Shown here piece by piece: positions 34,043 through 42,457 of a stretch of 64,000 bases of DNA; position 1 is the stretch's first letter; every line of letters starts with the position of its first letter. The position numbers and the translations under genes are program-made. The notes under the pieces are model-generated. The model had not been told where the DNA came from, did no database searches, and worked only from the letters and a program-made list of their open reading frames with translations. Origin of the DNA: Paraplanobispora siamensis (lineage in GTDB: Bacteria > Actinomycetota > Actinomycetes > Streptosporangiales > Streptosporangiaceae); the NCBI RefSeq assembly GCF_016863175.1, contig NZ_BOOJ01000046.1:1-64000 (forward strand), written 5' to 3'.

Positions 34043-36676
34043 ATGGCGCAGTGGTGCCTCGGCGTGGATCTCGGCACGAGTTTCTCCGCCGGGGTGATAG
34101 CGGCCGAGGGACGCTTCGACATCCTCGAGGTGGAGGGGGAGAGGCGCATCCCCTCCGCCGTGATGCTCGACGAGCGCGGCACCCTGGTGGCCGGCCGGGT
34201 CGCCCAGCGGGGGATCGGCATCAGCCCCGAGCGGGTCGAGCGCAACCCCAAGCGCTACGTCGGCCGCGGCAGGATGCTGCTCGGCGGGGTCCCCGTGGAC
34301 GTCACCGACGCCATGGCGGCGCTGCTGGAGCTGTTCGTGAGCGAGGGCCGGCGGCGCTTCGACGGGGCGGCGCCCGACTGCATCGCGCTGACCCACCCGG
34401 TCGCCTGGAGCGAGGAGCGCAAGGCGGTGCTGGTGGCGGCGGCCAAGAAGGTCGTGCGCGGCGTGCGCATCGTGCTCATCGACGAGCCGGTGGCCTCGGC
34501 CCGTTACTTCGCCTCCGCCGGAAGGGTGGCCGCGGGCTCGCACCTGGCGGTCTACGACCTGGGCGGCGGCACCTTCGACGCGGCCGTGCTGACCGTGGAC
34601 GGCAGCGACTTCAAGGTCGTCGGCGAGCCGGGGGGCCACGACGAGATCGGCGGCGAGAGCTTCGACGAGCAGGTCTTCGCCTTCCTCGGCACGCAGATCG
34701 AGACCCACGACCCCGAGTGGTGGGAGCAGGTCACCACCAGCTCCGAGCGCCGCTACCTGAGCTACGCCGCCGACCTGTTCAAGATGGCCAGGGAGGCCAA
34801 GGAGGCCCTGTCCAAGTTCGACACCTCCTCGCACTACGTGGTGGGCATCAACGAGGACGTGCACATCACCAGGTCCGACCTGGAGGGCCTGATCGGGGAG
34901 GAGATCGTCAAGACGGTCGACATCCTCGACGAGACCATCCGCCGCGCCGGAGTGGCGCGCGAGGAGCTGGGCGCGGTGTTCATGACCGGCGGCGCCAGCC
35001 GGATGCCGCTGGTCCAGCAGGTCGTGCGCGAGCGCCACGGCGAGATGGTCAAGACCTACGACGACCCGAAGATCGTGGTCGCGTACGGCGCCGCGCAGCT
35101 CGCCTGGAAGCTCAAGGTCGAGCCCCGCGACACCGGCGGCCACAACATCCCCTCGCGCACCGGCTCCGGCCAGCGGCCCGGCTCGACCGGCGCGCACCAG
35201 GCCCTCGTGGGCCCCTCCGGCGGCCCGACCGGGGGGCACCAGGCAGCCGTCGGCCCCGTTCCGGCCGGTCCCGTTCCGGCCGGCCCCTCAGGAGGCCACC
35301 AGTCCTTCCCGGGAGGCGGTCCCACCGGAGGGCACCCGGCCGTCCCGGCGGGCCTGCAGGGCGGCCCCCAGGCCCCGGCGGGCCCCGCGGGCGGCTCGAC
35401 CGGGGGGCACCCCGTCGTCTCCGGCCGGTCCTCCTCCGCCGGTCCCCAGGTCCAGGGGATCGAGAGAGTGATGGACGGGGTGCTGGAGGCGCGCGCCGAG
35501 AGCGGCAGGGTCTTCGTCCACCAGGCCTTCGAGGCCGGTCACTTCCTGCGCAGGCTCGACGGGATCGGCGGCCGGCACGACCGCGAGCTCGGCTTCGGCC
35601 GCCTGGTGGAGTGGGCCGCCTCCGGCGAGGGCGTCGTCACGGTGGAGCAGGTCGGACCGGCGCAGGTGCTGGCCCGCACGCTCACCCCCGACCTGGTCGT
35701 GCGCTCCACCCATCCCCTGCAGATGTGGGGCAACCCGACCGTGCTGGCCCACGGGCCCGTCGCGTGGGTCTTCTACCAGCCCCGCCAGATCATCGCGGTC
35801 GACTCCACCGTCGGCCTGCCCTGGGGGGAGACCGGCCACCTGTCGATGCTCGAACTCAGCCTCGGCGGGGGCTTCTTCCACGAGCCGCTGCCCCGCGACC
35901 TCGGCGCCTACGCCCAGTGGTTCGTCAACGAGGACCACCGGCAGCGGCGGCTGCTCGACCAGGACGCGCCCAGCGGCACCGAGCCGGCGCCCTCGGTGGG
36001 CGCACCGGGCTGCACGGTCGTGCTGGGGCAGTTCAGCAGCAACAAGCCGCTGTTCGCCAACCGGCACCAGGACTTCCGGCCCTGGCAGGTGCTGTGCCTG
36101 ATCGATCCGGGCGGCATCGTGCGCCCCACGGTCCGCGAGGCGGGGCGCAGCTGGCTGCACCAGGTCGTCCTGCACAAGGGCAGGTGGTTCACCGCCAGTT
36201 CGGCGGGGCTGGAGGCCGACACCGCCGACGGCCGCACCACGCTGGTCATGCCGCGTCCGCGGGCCGGGGCGCTGCGCTGGTTCCCGGCGGGCAACCACAT
36301 CTACGCCGTCGGCACCGACCAGGTCAGCCCCGCCCGCGGCTGGTCGGTCGGGGTCTTCGACGAGCGCGGCCACAAGGTGGACTTCCTGATGGGCAAGCAG
36401 TCGGCGACGCTGTCGGGTCACCTGACCTCCCGTCACCGCTGGGAGCGCCCGCGCATGGTCGCCGACGGCGACTCCATGTGGATGACCATGCTGGACGCCG
36501 GGCGCAGCAGGCTCCTGCACGTCACCCCGGGCGGCGCCCGCGAGGTGCACCGCACTCCGGGCAGCTTCGAACCCGTCGCCAGGGTCCCCACGGGCCTGCT
36601 GTGCCTGCACCGTCCCGACGACGTCACCGGCACCGCCAGGGACCACCCCGCGACACTGGTGCACCTGCCCCTGTGA
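34043..36676 (+). CDS. Hsp70-type ATPase fused to a novel C-terminal region
   Basis: An 877-residue protein. Residues 1-360 are an actin/Hsp70 ATPase domain: phosphate-1 GVDLGTSFSA (7-16), phosphate-2 VYDLGGGTFD (170-179), adenosine motif VFMTGGASRMP (312-322). The canonical substrate-binding domain and lid are absent. Residues 362-470 are a Gly/Pro/His linker with PTGGHQA-like repeats. Residues 471-877 have repeated beta-rich, Trp-containing blocks that could be a beta-propeller (inference). It is expected to be cytoplasmic, and its likely exchange factor is the membrane-anchored GrpE-like protein at 42458-43612. Site GAGGAG upstream. Confidence 0.85.
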   Translation: MAQWCLGVDLGTSFSAGVIAAEGRFDILEVEGERRIPSAVMLDERGTLVAGRVAQRGIGISPERVERNPKRYVGRGRMLLGGVPVDVTDAMAALLELFVSEGRRRFDGAAPDCIALTHPVAWSEERKAVLVAAAKKVVRGVRIVLIDEPVASARYFASAGRVAAGSHLAVYDLGGGTFDAAVLTVDGSDFKVVGEPGGHDEIGGESFDEQVFAFLGTQIETHDPEWWEQVTTSSERRYLSYAADLFKMAREAKEALSKFDTSSHYVVGINEDVHITRSDLEGLIGEEIVKTVDILDETIRRAGVAREELGAVFMTGGASRMPLVQQVVRERHGEMVKTYDDPKIVVAYGAAQLAWKLKVEPRDTGGHNIPSRTGSGQRPGSTGAHQALVGPSGGPTGGHQAAVGPVPAGPVPAGPSGGHQSFPGGGPTGGHPAVPAGLQGGPQAPAGPAGGSTGGHPVVSGRSSSAGPQVQGIERVMDGVLEARAESGRVFVHQAFEAGHFLRRLDGIGGRHDRELGFGRLVEWAASGEGVVTVEQVGPAQVLARTLTPDLVVRSTHPLQMWGNPTVLAHGPVAWVFYQPRQIIAVDSTVGLPWGETGHLSMLELSLGGGFFHEPLPRDLGAYAQWFVNEDHRQRRLLDQDAPSGTEPAPSVGAPGCTVVLGQFSSNKPLFANRHQDFRPWQVLCLIDPGGIVRPTVREAGRSWLHQVVLHKGRWFTASSAGLEADTADGRTTLVMPRPRAGALRWFPAGNHIYAVGTDQVSPARGWSVGVFDERGHKVDFLMGKQSATLSGHLTSRHRWERPRMVADGDSMWMTMLDAGRSRLLHVTPGGAREVHRTPGSFEPVARVPTGLLCLHRPDDVTGTARDHPATLVHLPL

Positions 36677-36737
36677 GCCCCGCCTCCGCGAGGCCGCGGG
36701 GAGGCGGGGCCGTCCGGGACCGGGCGGCCCCGGACGG
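36677..36737 (+). terminator. tandem terminators after the Hsp70-like gene
   Basis: GCCCCGCCTCC pairs with GGAGGCGGGGC (36677-36710). A second hairpin, CCGTCCGGG with CCCGGACGG, follows at 36710-36737. The remaining gap to 36892 shows nothing else. Confidence 0.85.
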
Positions 36738-36892
36738 GGCATGCCCGCTCCCGGCCGACACGCCGGGCCGGAACCCCCTCCGGCGGGAATCTCCCGCTTA
36801 ACCTGCGATGACAGGGTGCGTGAAGGTCCACTCGGGCGCGGCTCCGCCGGACGGGACCGGATCGGCCGATCGCAATCACGGGGGAGATCACG

Positions 36893-37432
36893 ATGAAGCA
36901 TGCGGCTGTCCGGCGGCCGGGCCGTCCGGCACTGGTGGCGGCGCTGGCCGGGGGGATGGTCCTGACCGGCGGCGTGCCCGCGGCGCACGCCGAGCCCGTC
37001 GCGTCCGCCGCGCCCGCGAAGGTCGAGGCGAAGCTGGGACCGTTCGGATATCGCGGTGTGGAGCCGGGGATGAGCGCCAGGGAGGCTCGCGCGACCAGGA
37101 AGATCGTGCGCACGGGCGGCTGGCGGAACTGCACGGAATGGGACTTCAAGACGGGCCCGCACCACCGCACCGGGCCGGACGTGCTCATCTCCAGGCGGTA
37201 CGGCGTGGCCGCCGTCTTCGCCGGCGAAGGCGTCGAGACCCCCAGGGGCATCGGGATCGGCTCCACCCGGCGGCAGCTGGAGAGGGCCTACCCCAACCTG
37301 TCGACGGCCGGCAGCGGCTATCCCGTCGCCACCGTCAGGAAGAACCCGAAGGTCTTCTACTTCTTCCTCCTGGACGGCGGGAGGATCTACCAGATGGGCC
37401 TGGTCCTCAAGAGGCAGGACTGCGCGAACTGA
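36893..37432 (+). CDS. small secreted protein of unknown function
   Basis: A 179-residue precursor with a classical signal peptide (basic KHAAVRRPGRP, hydrophobic core, AHA cleavage near residue 32). The mature part of about 145 residues has two cysteines (NCTEW near residue 82 and the C-terminal QDCAN) that may form a disulfide. The segments FGYRGVEPGMSAREAR and RGIGIGSTRRQLERAYPN look like two related repeats around a G-x-x-x-G-x-T/S turn, as in small lipoproteins of the SmpA/BamE type; this is only a resemblance. GGGGGAG precedes the ATG. Confidence 0.75.
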   Translation: MKHAAVRRPGRPALVAALAGGMVLTGGVPAAHAEPVASAAPAKVEAKLGPFGYRGVEPGMSAREARATRKIVRTGGWRNCTEWDFKTGPHHRTGPDVLISRRYGVAAVFAGEGVETPRGIGIGSTRRQLERAYPNLSTAGSGYPVATVRKNPKVFYFFLLDGGRIYQMGLVLKRQDCAN

Positions 37433-37466
37433 GGCGCCACGACGCCGCGCGGCACCCGTGAGACCG

Positions 37467-37504
37467 CCCGGGGCCGGGACACCGGCCGGTGTCCCGGCCC
37501 CGGG
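37467..37504. terminator. 38-bp perfect palindrome between convergent genes
   Basis: Bases 37467-37485 are the exact reverse complement of 37486-37504. Placed between the secreted-protein gene and the dynamin gene, it can end transcription from both sides. Confidence 0.85.
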
Positions 37505-37526
37505 CACGCGTTCTGCGGGCCGTGCC

Positions 37527-39428
37527 TCAGCGGCCGAGGGCGGCCACGGCGGCGGCGAGCTCCTTGCGCAGCTCCATGCCGCGGGCGGTGAGGGTGTCGA
37601 TCGCGGCCATCCGGTCCTGGCCGGACTGGCGGGCCTTCTTGCGCTCCTCGGCCGAGCGGGCGGAGGCGGCCTTGAGCTCGGCGCGCCGACTCTCCAGCTC
37701 CTTGCGCCGCCGCATCAGGCTCTCGTCGGCGACCTGCTCGACGTTCACCCGCCAGGTGGCGACCATCCGCTCCAGGTCCAGCGTCATCTCCCGGGAGACC
37801 AGGGAGAACTGGTCGCGCAGGGCGCTTCTGAGCGCGGCCTGGTTGCGCTGCACCTTCTCCATCGAGCGCCGCCCCATGAAGATGGCCGCCCCGATCGCCG
37901 GGGCCACCAGGATGAAGCCCACCGGGCCGAGCAGCGTCGCGGCGAAGCCGCCCAGGGACAGGCCGATCGAGGCCGAGGGCAGTACGTCGCGGACCATGTC
38001 CACGTTCTCCGGGGCGTCGGCGGCCATGTCGCCCCTGACCTGGATCTGCGACAGGTTGGGCAGGGCGCGCCGGTCGACGGCCAGGTCCACCGGGTCCAGG
38101 CCGAGGTCGCGGGCGAAGGCGTCCAGGGTGTTCCTGGCCAGCCTCTCCACGTCGTAGACGATCTGCGACCAGGCGGCCTCCAGCGAGCGCTGCACGCTCA
38201 TCGGCAGCTCGGCCATGTAGCGGTCGATCTGATCCTGCTTCTTCAGCGTGGCGATCGCGTTCTCGTACGGCTGGCGGATCTCGGCGGTGCGCGCCGCCAC
38301 GATGCCGGCGACCTCCCGCCCGAGGAAGGTGTTGGCCACCGCGCCCGCCCGGCGCCGGGCGGCCAGCTCGGTGAGCTCCTCCAGCCCGGCCTCGACCTGG
38401 GCCAGCCGGGCGGCCACGTCGTTCTCGTCGTCGGAGCCGGCGGCCACGTCGTCCTTGGCCCCGGTGCCCAGCGAACCCAGGACCGACAGCGCGGCGTTGA
38501 CCACGGTGGCGCCGCGGGCGAAGTCGCGGCCCTCGGCGAAGCCCCGCAGGTGCCGCTCCAGCACGTCCATGCCGCTGCGCGCCCGCAGCGTGTCGGCGCG
38601 CTCCTGGCGGCCCTCCCGCCGCTTGGCCTCGGCGGCCTCGGCCAGCTTGGAGCTCACCGGGATCCAGGGGGCATCCAGCAGCGGGTTGAGCGTCGCTGCC
38701 CGGTCCGGGTTCTCCGCGACCGCCTGGGTGACGAAGGTCCTCAGCCGGGCCTGGTTCTCCTCCATCAGGGTCCGCCAGTTGGCCGAGTCCTCCACCTTGG
38801 TCAGCACGAACACGATCGCCTGGACCCGCTCGGCCGCCTCGGCCAGGAACTCCAGCTCGTGCCGGAGCACCGGCTGGTCCTGCGCGCTGAGCGTGAACAG
38901 CAGGGCGTCGGCCCGCTGGAGCATGGCGACGGTCACCTGCCGGTGCCCCACGGTGAGACTGTCCACGCCGGGGGTGTCGAGCAGGCGCAGGCCGTCGAGC
39001 AGGGGGTTGTCCAGCGTGATGTCCACGCTGACGACGTCGCGGCGCTTGCCGGCGTCGCCGCGCATCGAGGCGTAGTCGGGGATCGACTCGACGGTGATGG
39101 GGGTCTGGACCGGCCCGGCGTCGGTGCCGCGGTGCACGACGGCGGCCAGCTTGGGGCCGCGCCGCAGGGACAGGAAGCAGTTGGTGGCGACGTCGGCGTC
39201 GACCGGGACGAGGTCGGGGTGGCCCACCAGCGTGTTGATCAGGCGGCTCTTGCCCCGCTTCTGCGCCCCGGCGACCACGATGTCGGTGCATTCGTCCTTC
39301 CACCGGGCCGCGGAGCCGGCCAGCACCTCCGCCAGGTCCGCCCTGCCGCACCGGCCGGCCAGCGAGTGCACCTCGTTGGCGTAGCGCAGCAGCCGGGCCA
39401 CCGGGCCGTTGGGGTCAGGGGTGGTCAT
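37527..39428 (-). CDS. dynamin-family GTPase, larger of a pair
   Basis: A 633-residue bacterial dynamin-like protein. GTPase motifs: P-loop GAQKRGKS (54-61), DTPG (151-154), TKVED (210-214). Long helical stalk regions follow. Residues about 487-518 are hydrophobic (SIGLSLGGFAATLLGPVGFI) and could be the membrane-inserting paddle. The C-terminus is a charged coiled coil (RRRKELESRRAELKAASARS). The ATG at 39428 has AGGAGA upstream. Last gene of a minus-strand unit with the second dynamin and the acidic protein. Probable role: membrane remodelling or repair. Confidence 0.9.
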   Translation of the reverse strand: MTTPDPNGPVARLLRYANEVHSLAGRCGRADLAEVLAGSAARWKDECTDIVVAGAQKRGKSRLINTLVGHPDLVPVDADVATNCFLSLRRGPKLAAVVHRGTDAGPVQTPITVESIPDYASMRGDAGKRRDVVSVDITLDNPLLDGLRLLDTPGVDSLTVGHRQVTVAMLQRADALLFTLSAQDQPVLRHELEFLAEAAERVQAIVFVLTKVEDSANWRTLMEENQARLRTFVTQAVAENPDRAATLNPLLDAPWIPVSSKLAEAAEAKRREGRQERADTLRARSGMDVLERHLRGFAEGRDFARGATVVNAALSVLGSLGTGAKDDVAAGSDDENDVAARLAQVEAGLEELTELAARRRAGAVANTFLGREVAGIVAARTAEIRQPYENAIATLKKQDQIDRYMAELPMSVQRSLEAAWSQIVYDVERLARNTLDAFARDLGLDPVDLAVDRRALPNLSQIQVRGDMAADAPENVDMVRDVLPSASIGLSLGGFAATLLGPVGFILVAPAIGAAIFMGRRSMEKVQRNQAALRSALRDQFSLVSREMTLDLERMVATWRVNVEQVADESLMRRRKELESRRAELKAASARSAEERKKARQSGQDRMAAIDTLTARGMELRKELAAAVAALGR

Positions 39429-39474
39429 CTTCGTGTCTCTCCTGTCGGGGATGGGGTGCCGTACGGGGCCGGGG

Positions 39475-41313
39475 TCACCGGCGCGAGGCGCCGTCCTGGT
39501 GGTGTTGCGACCAGATGGCCTCGTAGGCGTCACAGAGGGCCTCGGCCGCCCGCCGCTGCCGCAGCGAGATCGGCCGGTGGGTGAGGACCCGGAACCGGGC
39601 GCTCAGGGCGGCGGCGTAGCCGGCGATCTCGGCGCGGGGGGCGCCGGGCGGGGCGCCGAGCTGGGTGGCCAGCTCGGTCCCGGCGAGCAGCATCTCCAGG
39701 GCCCGCTTGTCGGCGGCGGGCACCATGGGGCTGGAGCGCAGGACCTCGACCGCGGCGGGGTCCACGGGCACGGGCGGCAGCGCCTCGCCGCCGGTCTCGG
39801 CCGCGCCGTCGCCCTCCTCCAGGGAGGAGATGACGAGATCCTCCAGGACGGTCAGCACGTCCCTGGCGCGGTGCCCGGCGCTGCGGCCCTCGTTCATCAT
39901 GGCGAGCCTGCGCCAGCGCGTCGTGGCCGCGGTGGCCGCGGCGGCGATCTCCTGCCGGGAGGCGCCCGCGGGCAGCCCGAGCTGCTCGGCGGGGTCGTCG
40001 TTGCGGGCCAGGCTCAGCAGCTCGGCGGTCATCTCCTCGTTGAGGACCAGCGTGCCCCGGCCGAGCGCCTCGGCCGCGGTGAAGATCCGCAGACCGCCCA
40101 GGGCGGTCGCGATCGGCCGGTTCTCGTCGAGCTGGGCCGCCAGCGCGTCCAGGGTGGCGCGGTCCGATCCCAGCGCGGGCGTGCGGGCGAGTTTGCGCAG
40201 CCGGGTCAGGGCGTCGAGCGCCTTGAGCTGGTCGGCGCGGCGCGCGAAGTGGGCCAGGCCCGCCGCCACGGAGCCGGTGGCCGCGCGTCCGGCCGAGGCG
40301 TAGCCCGAGCGGTGGAGCAGGCAGGCCGCCAGCGCGGCGGGGTCGGCGGCCTCGCCGCGGCGGATCGCCTCGACCGCGACGCGGATGCCGTAGCGGTGCA
40401 GCCGCTCCACCAGGCGGCGCCGTACCTCGGCCGGGACGGGCAGGTCGGAGGCGGTGCGGAAGTCCTCCAGGTCGAGCAGGTAGTCCTCGAGGTCGTCCTC
40501 GTCGAGCTCGGCCAGGCGGCGCAGGGCCTCGAAGTCCTCACCGTCCAGCGGGTGGGCGCGCGCGGTCTCGGCCAGCAGGCCGATCACCGGGACCACGTCG
40601 AAGACGGAGGTGCGCAGGTCCCGGTAGCCGCCGGAGGCCAGGCGCCGGGCGGTCGGCCACGGGTCGTCCTCGTCGCCGCGCCGGTCGATCTGGCCGAGGA
40701 CGGCCAGGGTGTTGACGCAGCTCATGCCGCACGCGCCGGTCAGGCCGCGGAACTCCGCCAGGGCGGTGTCGTCGAACTTCTGGACGTACCGCAGCACGTA
40801 GATCATCGCCTGCGCCCGGTCGTCCTCGTCGCCGGAGCCGAACAGCATGCTCCGGGCCGCCTGCTCGTTGACGGCGGTGACGGTGTTCATGCCGGGGGTG
40901 TCGATGATGGTCACCGTGCGCAGCGAGGGCAGGTTCAACGTCACGCGCAGGCGCCGGATCCTGGCCACCGGCACGCCGAGCTCGGACGGGAGCCGGTGAC
41001 CGGGCAGCAGCCGCGAGTAGGCCGCGGTCCCGTCGGTGAGCTCGATCGTGATGCGGCCGTCGTCCTCGCCGTACTCGTACTGCGTGACCACGAAGGTGCA
41101 CTCACCGGCGTCCACCGGGGCGACGGGCAGCCCGAGCAGGGCGTTGACGAGGGTGGACTTGCCGCTGCTGACCGCGCCGGCCACCGCGACGCGCAGCGGC
41201 GCGTCGAGGTCGGCGCGCACCCGCGCCACCCGCTCGCGCAGGTCCGCCCCGGCGAGCCTGGCGGAGGTGCTGTCGCACAGGCGGCGCAGCAGGTCGGCCG
41301 GGTTCGCCGTCAC
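39475..41313 (-). CDS. dynamin-family GTPase, second of a pair
   Basis: A 612-residue GTPase with P-loop GAVSSGKS (46-53) and DTPG (138-141). The guanine-specificity motif is atypical (LGQID rather than N/TKxD). No hydrophobic paddle is visible, so membrane binding may depend on its partner, as in paired bacterial dynamins. The GTG start overlaps the stop of the acidic-protein gene by four bases. The C-terminal 200 residues contain two related helical blocks (EQLGLPAGASRQEIAAAA and TQLGAPPGAPRAEIAGYA), an internal duplication. Confidence 0.88.
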   Translation of the reverse strand: MTANPADLLRRLCDSTSARLAGADLRERVARVRADLDAPLRVAVAGAVSSGKSTLVNALLGLPVAPVDAGECTFVVTQYEYGEDDGRITIELTDGTAAYSRLLPGHRLPSELGVPVARIRRLRVTLNLPSLRTVTIIDTPGMNTVTAVNEQAARSMLFGSGDEDDRAQAMIYVLRYVQKFDDTALAEFRGLTGACGMSCVNTLAVLGQIDRRGDEDDPWPTARRLASGGYRDLRTSVFDVVPVIGLLAETARAHPLDGEDFEALRRLAELDEDDLEDYLLDLEDFRTASDLPVPAEVRRRLVERLHRYGIRVAVEAIRRGEAADPAALAACLLHRSGYASAGRAATGSVAAGLAHFARRADQLKALDALTRLRKLARTPALGSDRATLDALAAQLDENRPIATALGGLRIFTAAEALGRGTLVLNEEMTAELLSLARNDDPAEQLGLPAGASRQEIAAAATAATTRWRRLAMMNEGRSAGHRARDVLTVLEDLVISSLEEGDGAAETGGEALPPVPVDPAAVEVLRSSPMVPAADKRALEMLLAGTELATQLGAPPGAPRAEIAGYAAALSARFRVLTHRPISLRQRRAAEALCDAYEAIWSQHHQDGASRR

Positions 41314-41747
41314 AGGCCACCGCCGAACAGGTCCCAGCCGCCGTGGACGTCGTCGTGGGCGTGCGGGTCCTCACCGTGGTCGCCGGGGTCCCCGTGGTCG
41401 CTGCCGGGGTCGCCGGGGTCCGGGTCCTGCCAGGCGTCCTCCGTGCCGAACGGGCCGTCCGCGCCGGCGTCGTCCTGCCCGGAGGGGCCGTCCACGTCGA
41501 ACGGGCCGCTCGCGTCGTCGGCGGGGGCGTCGGAGGAGTCCGGCGCGTGCTCGCCCGAGAGGGCGTCCTGGTCGGGGAGCAGGGACAGGTCGGCCTCGTC
41601 CGAGGAGAACGTCTGGGCGAACATGTCCGCGCTCTCCTCCTCGGTCGGCGCGGGGACCGCGTCGAAGAGGAGTCGACGCAGCTCAGTCAGGTCGTCTGAC
41701 TCTCCCTCCAGTGCTCCGAATTCTGTATTGTTACGGTCCAATATCAT
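41310..41747 (-). CDS. acidic, disordered protein coupled to the dynamin pair
   Basis: A 145-residue protein without a recognisable domain. The first 50 residues are amphipathic (DDLTELRRLLFDAVPAP). The rest is Asp/Gly/Pro/His-rich and strongly acidic, ending GGWDLFGGGL. No signal peptide. It is the first gene of the dynamin operon, and GTGA overlap ties its translation to the second dynamin. It may act as an adaptor or regulator of the GTPases through its hydrophobic C-terminal end, but that is inference. Its start lies 78 bases from the divergent sigma-factor gene. Confidence 0.75.
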   Translation of the reverse strand: MILDRNNTEFGALEGESDDLTELRRLLFDAVPAPTEEESADMFAQTFSSDEADLSLLPDQDALSGEHAPDSSDAPADDASGPFDVDGPSGQDDAGADGPFGTEDAWQDPDPGDPGSDHGDPGDHGEDPHAHDDVHGGWDLFGGGL

Positions 41748-41825
41748 GGCGGACTACCTCATACCGGGCGTACGTGCGGCGTGATGTCATTGGCTGATTT
41801 TCCACCTCGGGAGGATGGGCGACCG

Positions 41826-42371
41826 ATGACGAGTGGGTCCCTGAGCAGTGCCGTCGAGGACGAGAGCCTTCTCGTCGTGGCGGCGCGGGCGGGTGATGAG
41901 ACCGCCTTCGCCGCGCTGTGGTCCACGGCGCAGCGTCAGGCCTTCGGCGTCTGCTACCACCTGACCGAGAACCGGGCCGACGCGCTCGACGCGCTGCAGG
42001 AGACCCAGCTCGCCGCCTGGAAGGGCCTGGCCACCTTCGAGGGCAAGGCGCCCTTCCGGGCCTGGGTCCTGGCCATCGCGCGCAACGCCGCCCTGGCGGT
42101 CGTACGGCGTCGCGCTCCCGGGGGAGCCGTCTTCTCCGAGGTGGTGGAGGACTCGGCGGTCACCGATCCCTTCGAGGACACCGTGGCGGAGCTGACCGAC
42201 CTGCGCCGGGCCATGTCCGCCCTGCCGTCCTCCCACCGGGAGGCGCTGCTGCTGTGGGCGGGCGGACTGACCTACGAGCAGGTCGCCGGCACCCTCGGCG
42301 TGTCCATCAACAACGTGAAGGTCTGGATCCACCGCGCCCGGCGCAAGCTCCAGGCCGAGCTCGGCGGCTGA
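41826..42371 (+). CDS. ECF-type RNA polymerase sigma factor
   Basis: A 181-residue sigma factor with only regions 2 and 4. Region 2 covers about residues 15-95 (RADALDALQETQLAAWKGL, FRAWVLAIARNAAL). Region 4 covers about 115-175 (LPSSHREALLLWAGGLTYEQ, then SINNVKVWIHRARRKL). No anti-sigma gene with a zinc motif lies next to it. It is divergent from the dynamin operon and may transcribe the Hsp70/dynamin/GrpE genes. The ATG at 41826 is preferred; 41781 would add 15 residues. Confidence 0.88.
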   Translation: MTSGSLSSAVEDESLLVVAARAGDETAFAALWSTAQRQAFGVCYHLTENRADALDALQETQLAAWKGLATFEGKAPFRAWVLAIARNAALAVVRRRAPGGAVFSEVVEDSAVTDPFEDTVAELTDLRRAMSALPSSHREALLLWAGGLTYEQVAGTLGVSINNVKVWIHRARRKLQAELGG

Positions 42372-42393
42372 CCGGGCCACGGCGCCGTCCCCG

Positions 42394-42432
42394 GAGGCCG
42401 GTCCCGCGGCGTCGCGCCCGGTGACCGGCCTC
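42394..42432. terminator. hairpin between convergent sigma and GrpE-like genes
   Basis: GAGGCCGGT (42394-42402) and ACCGGCCTC (42424-42432) are perfect arms with a 21-base loop. Confidence 0.6.
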
Positions 42433-42457
42433 TCGGCGTCGAGCGCGGCGGACGGCC

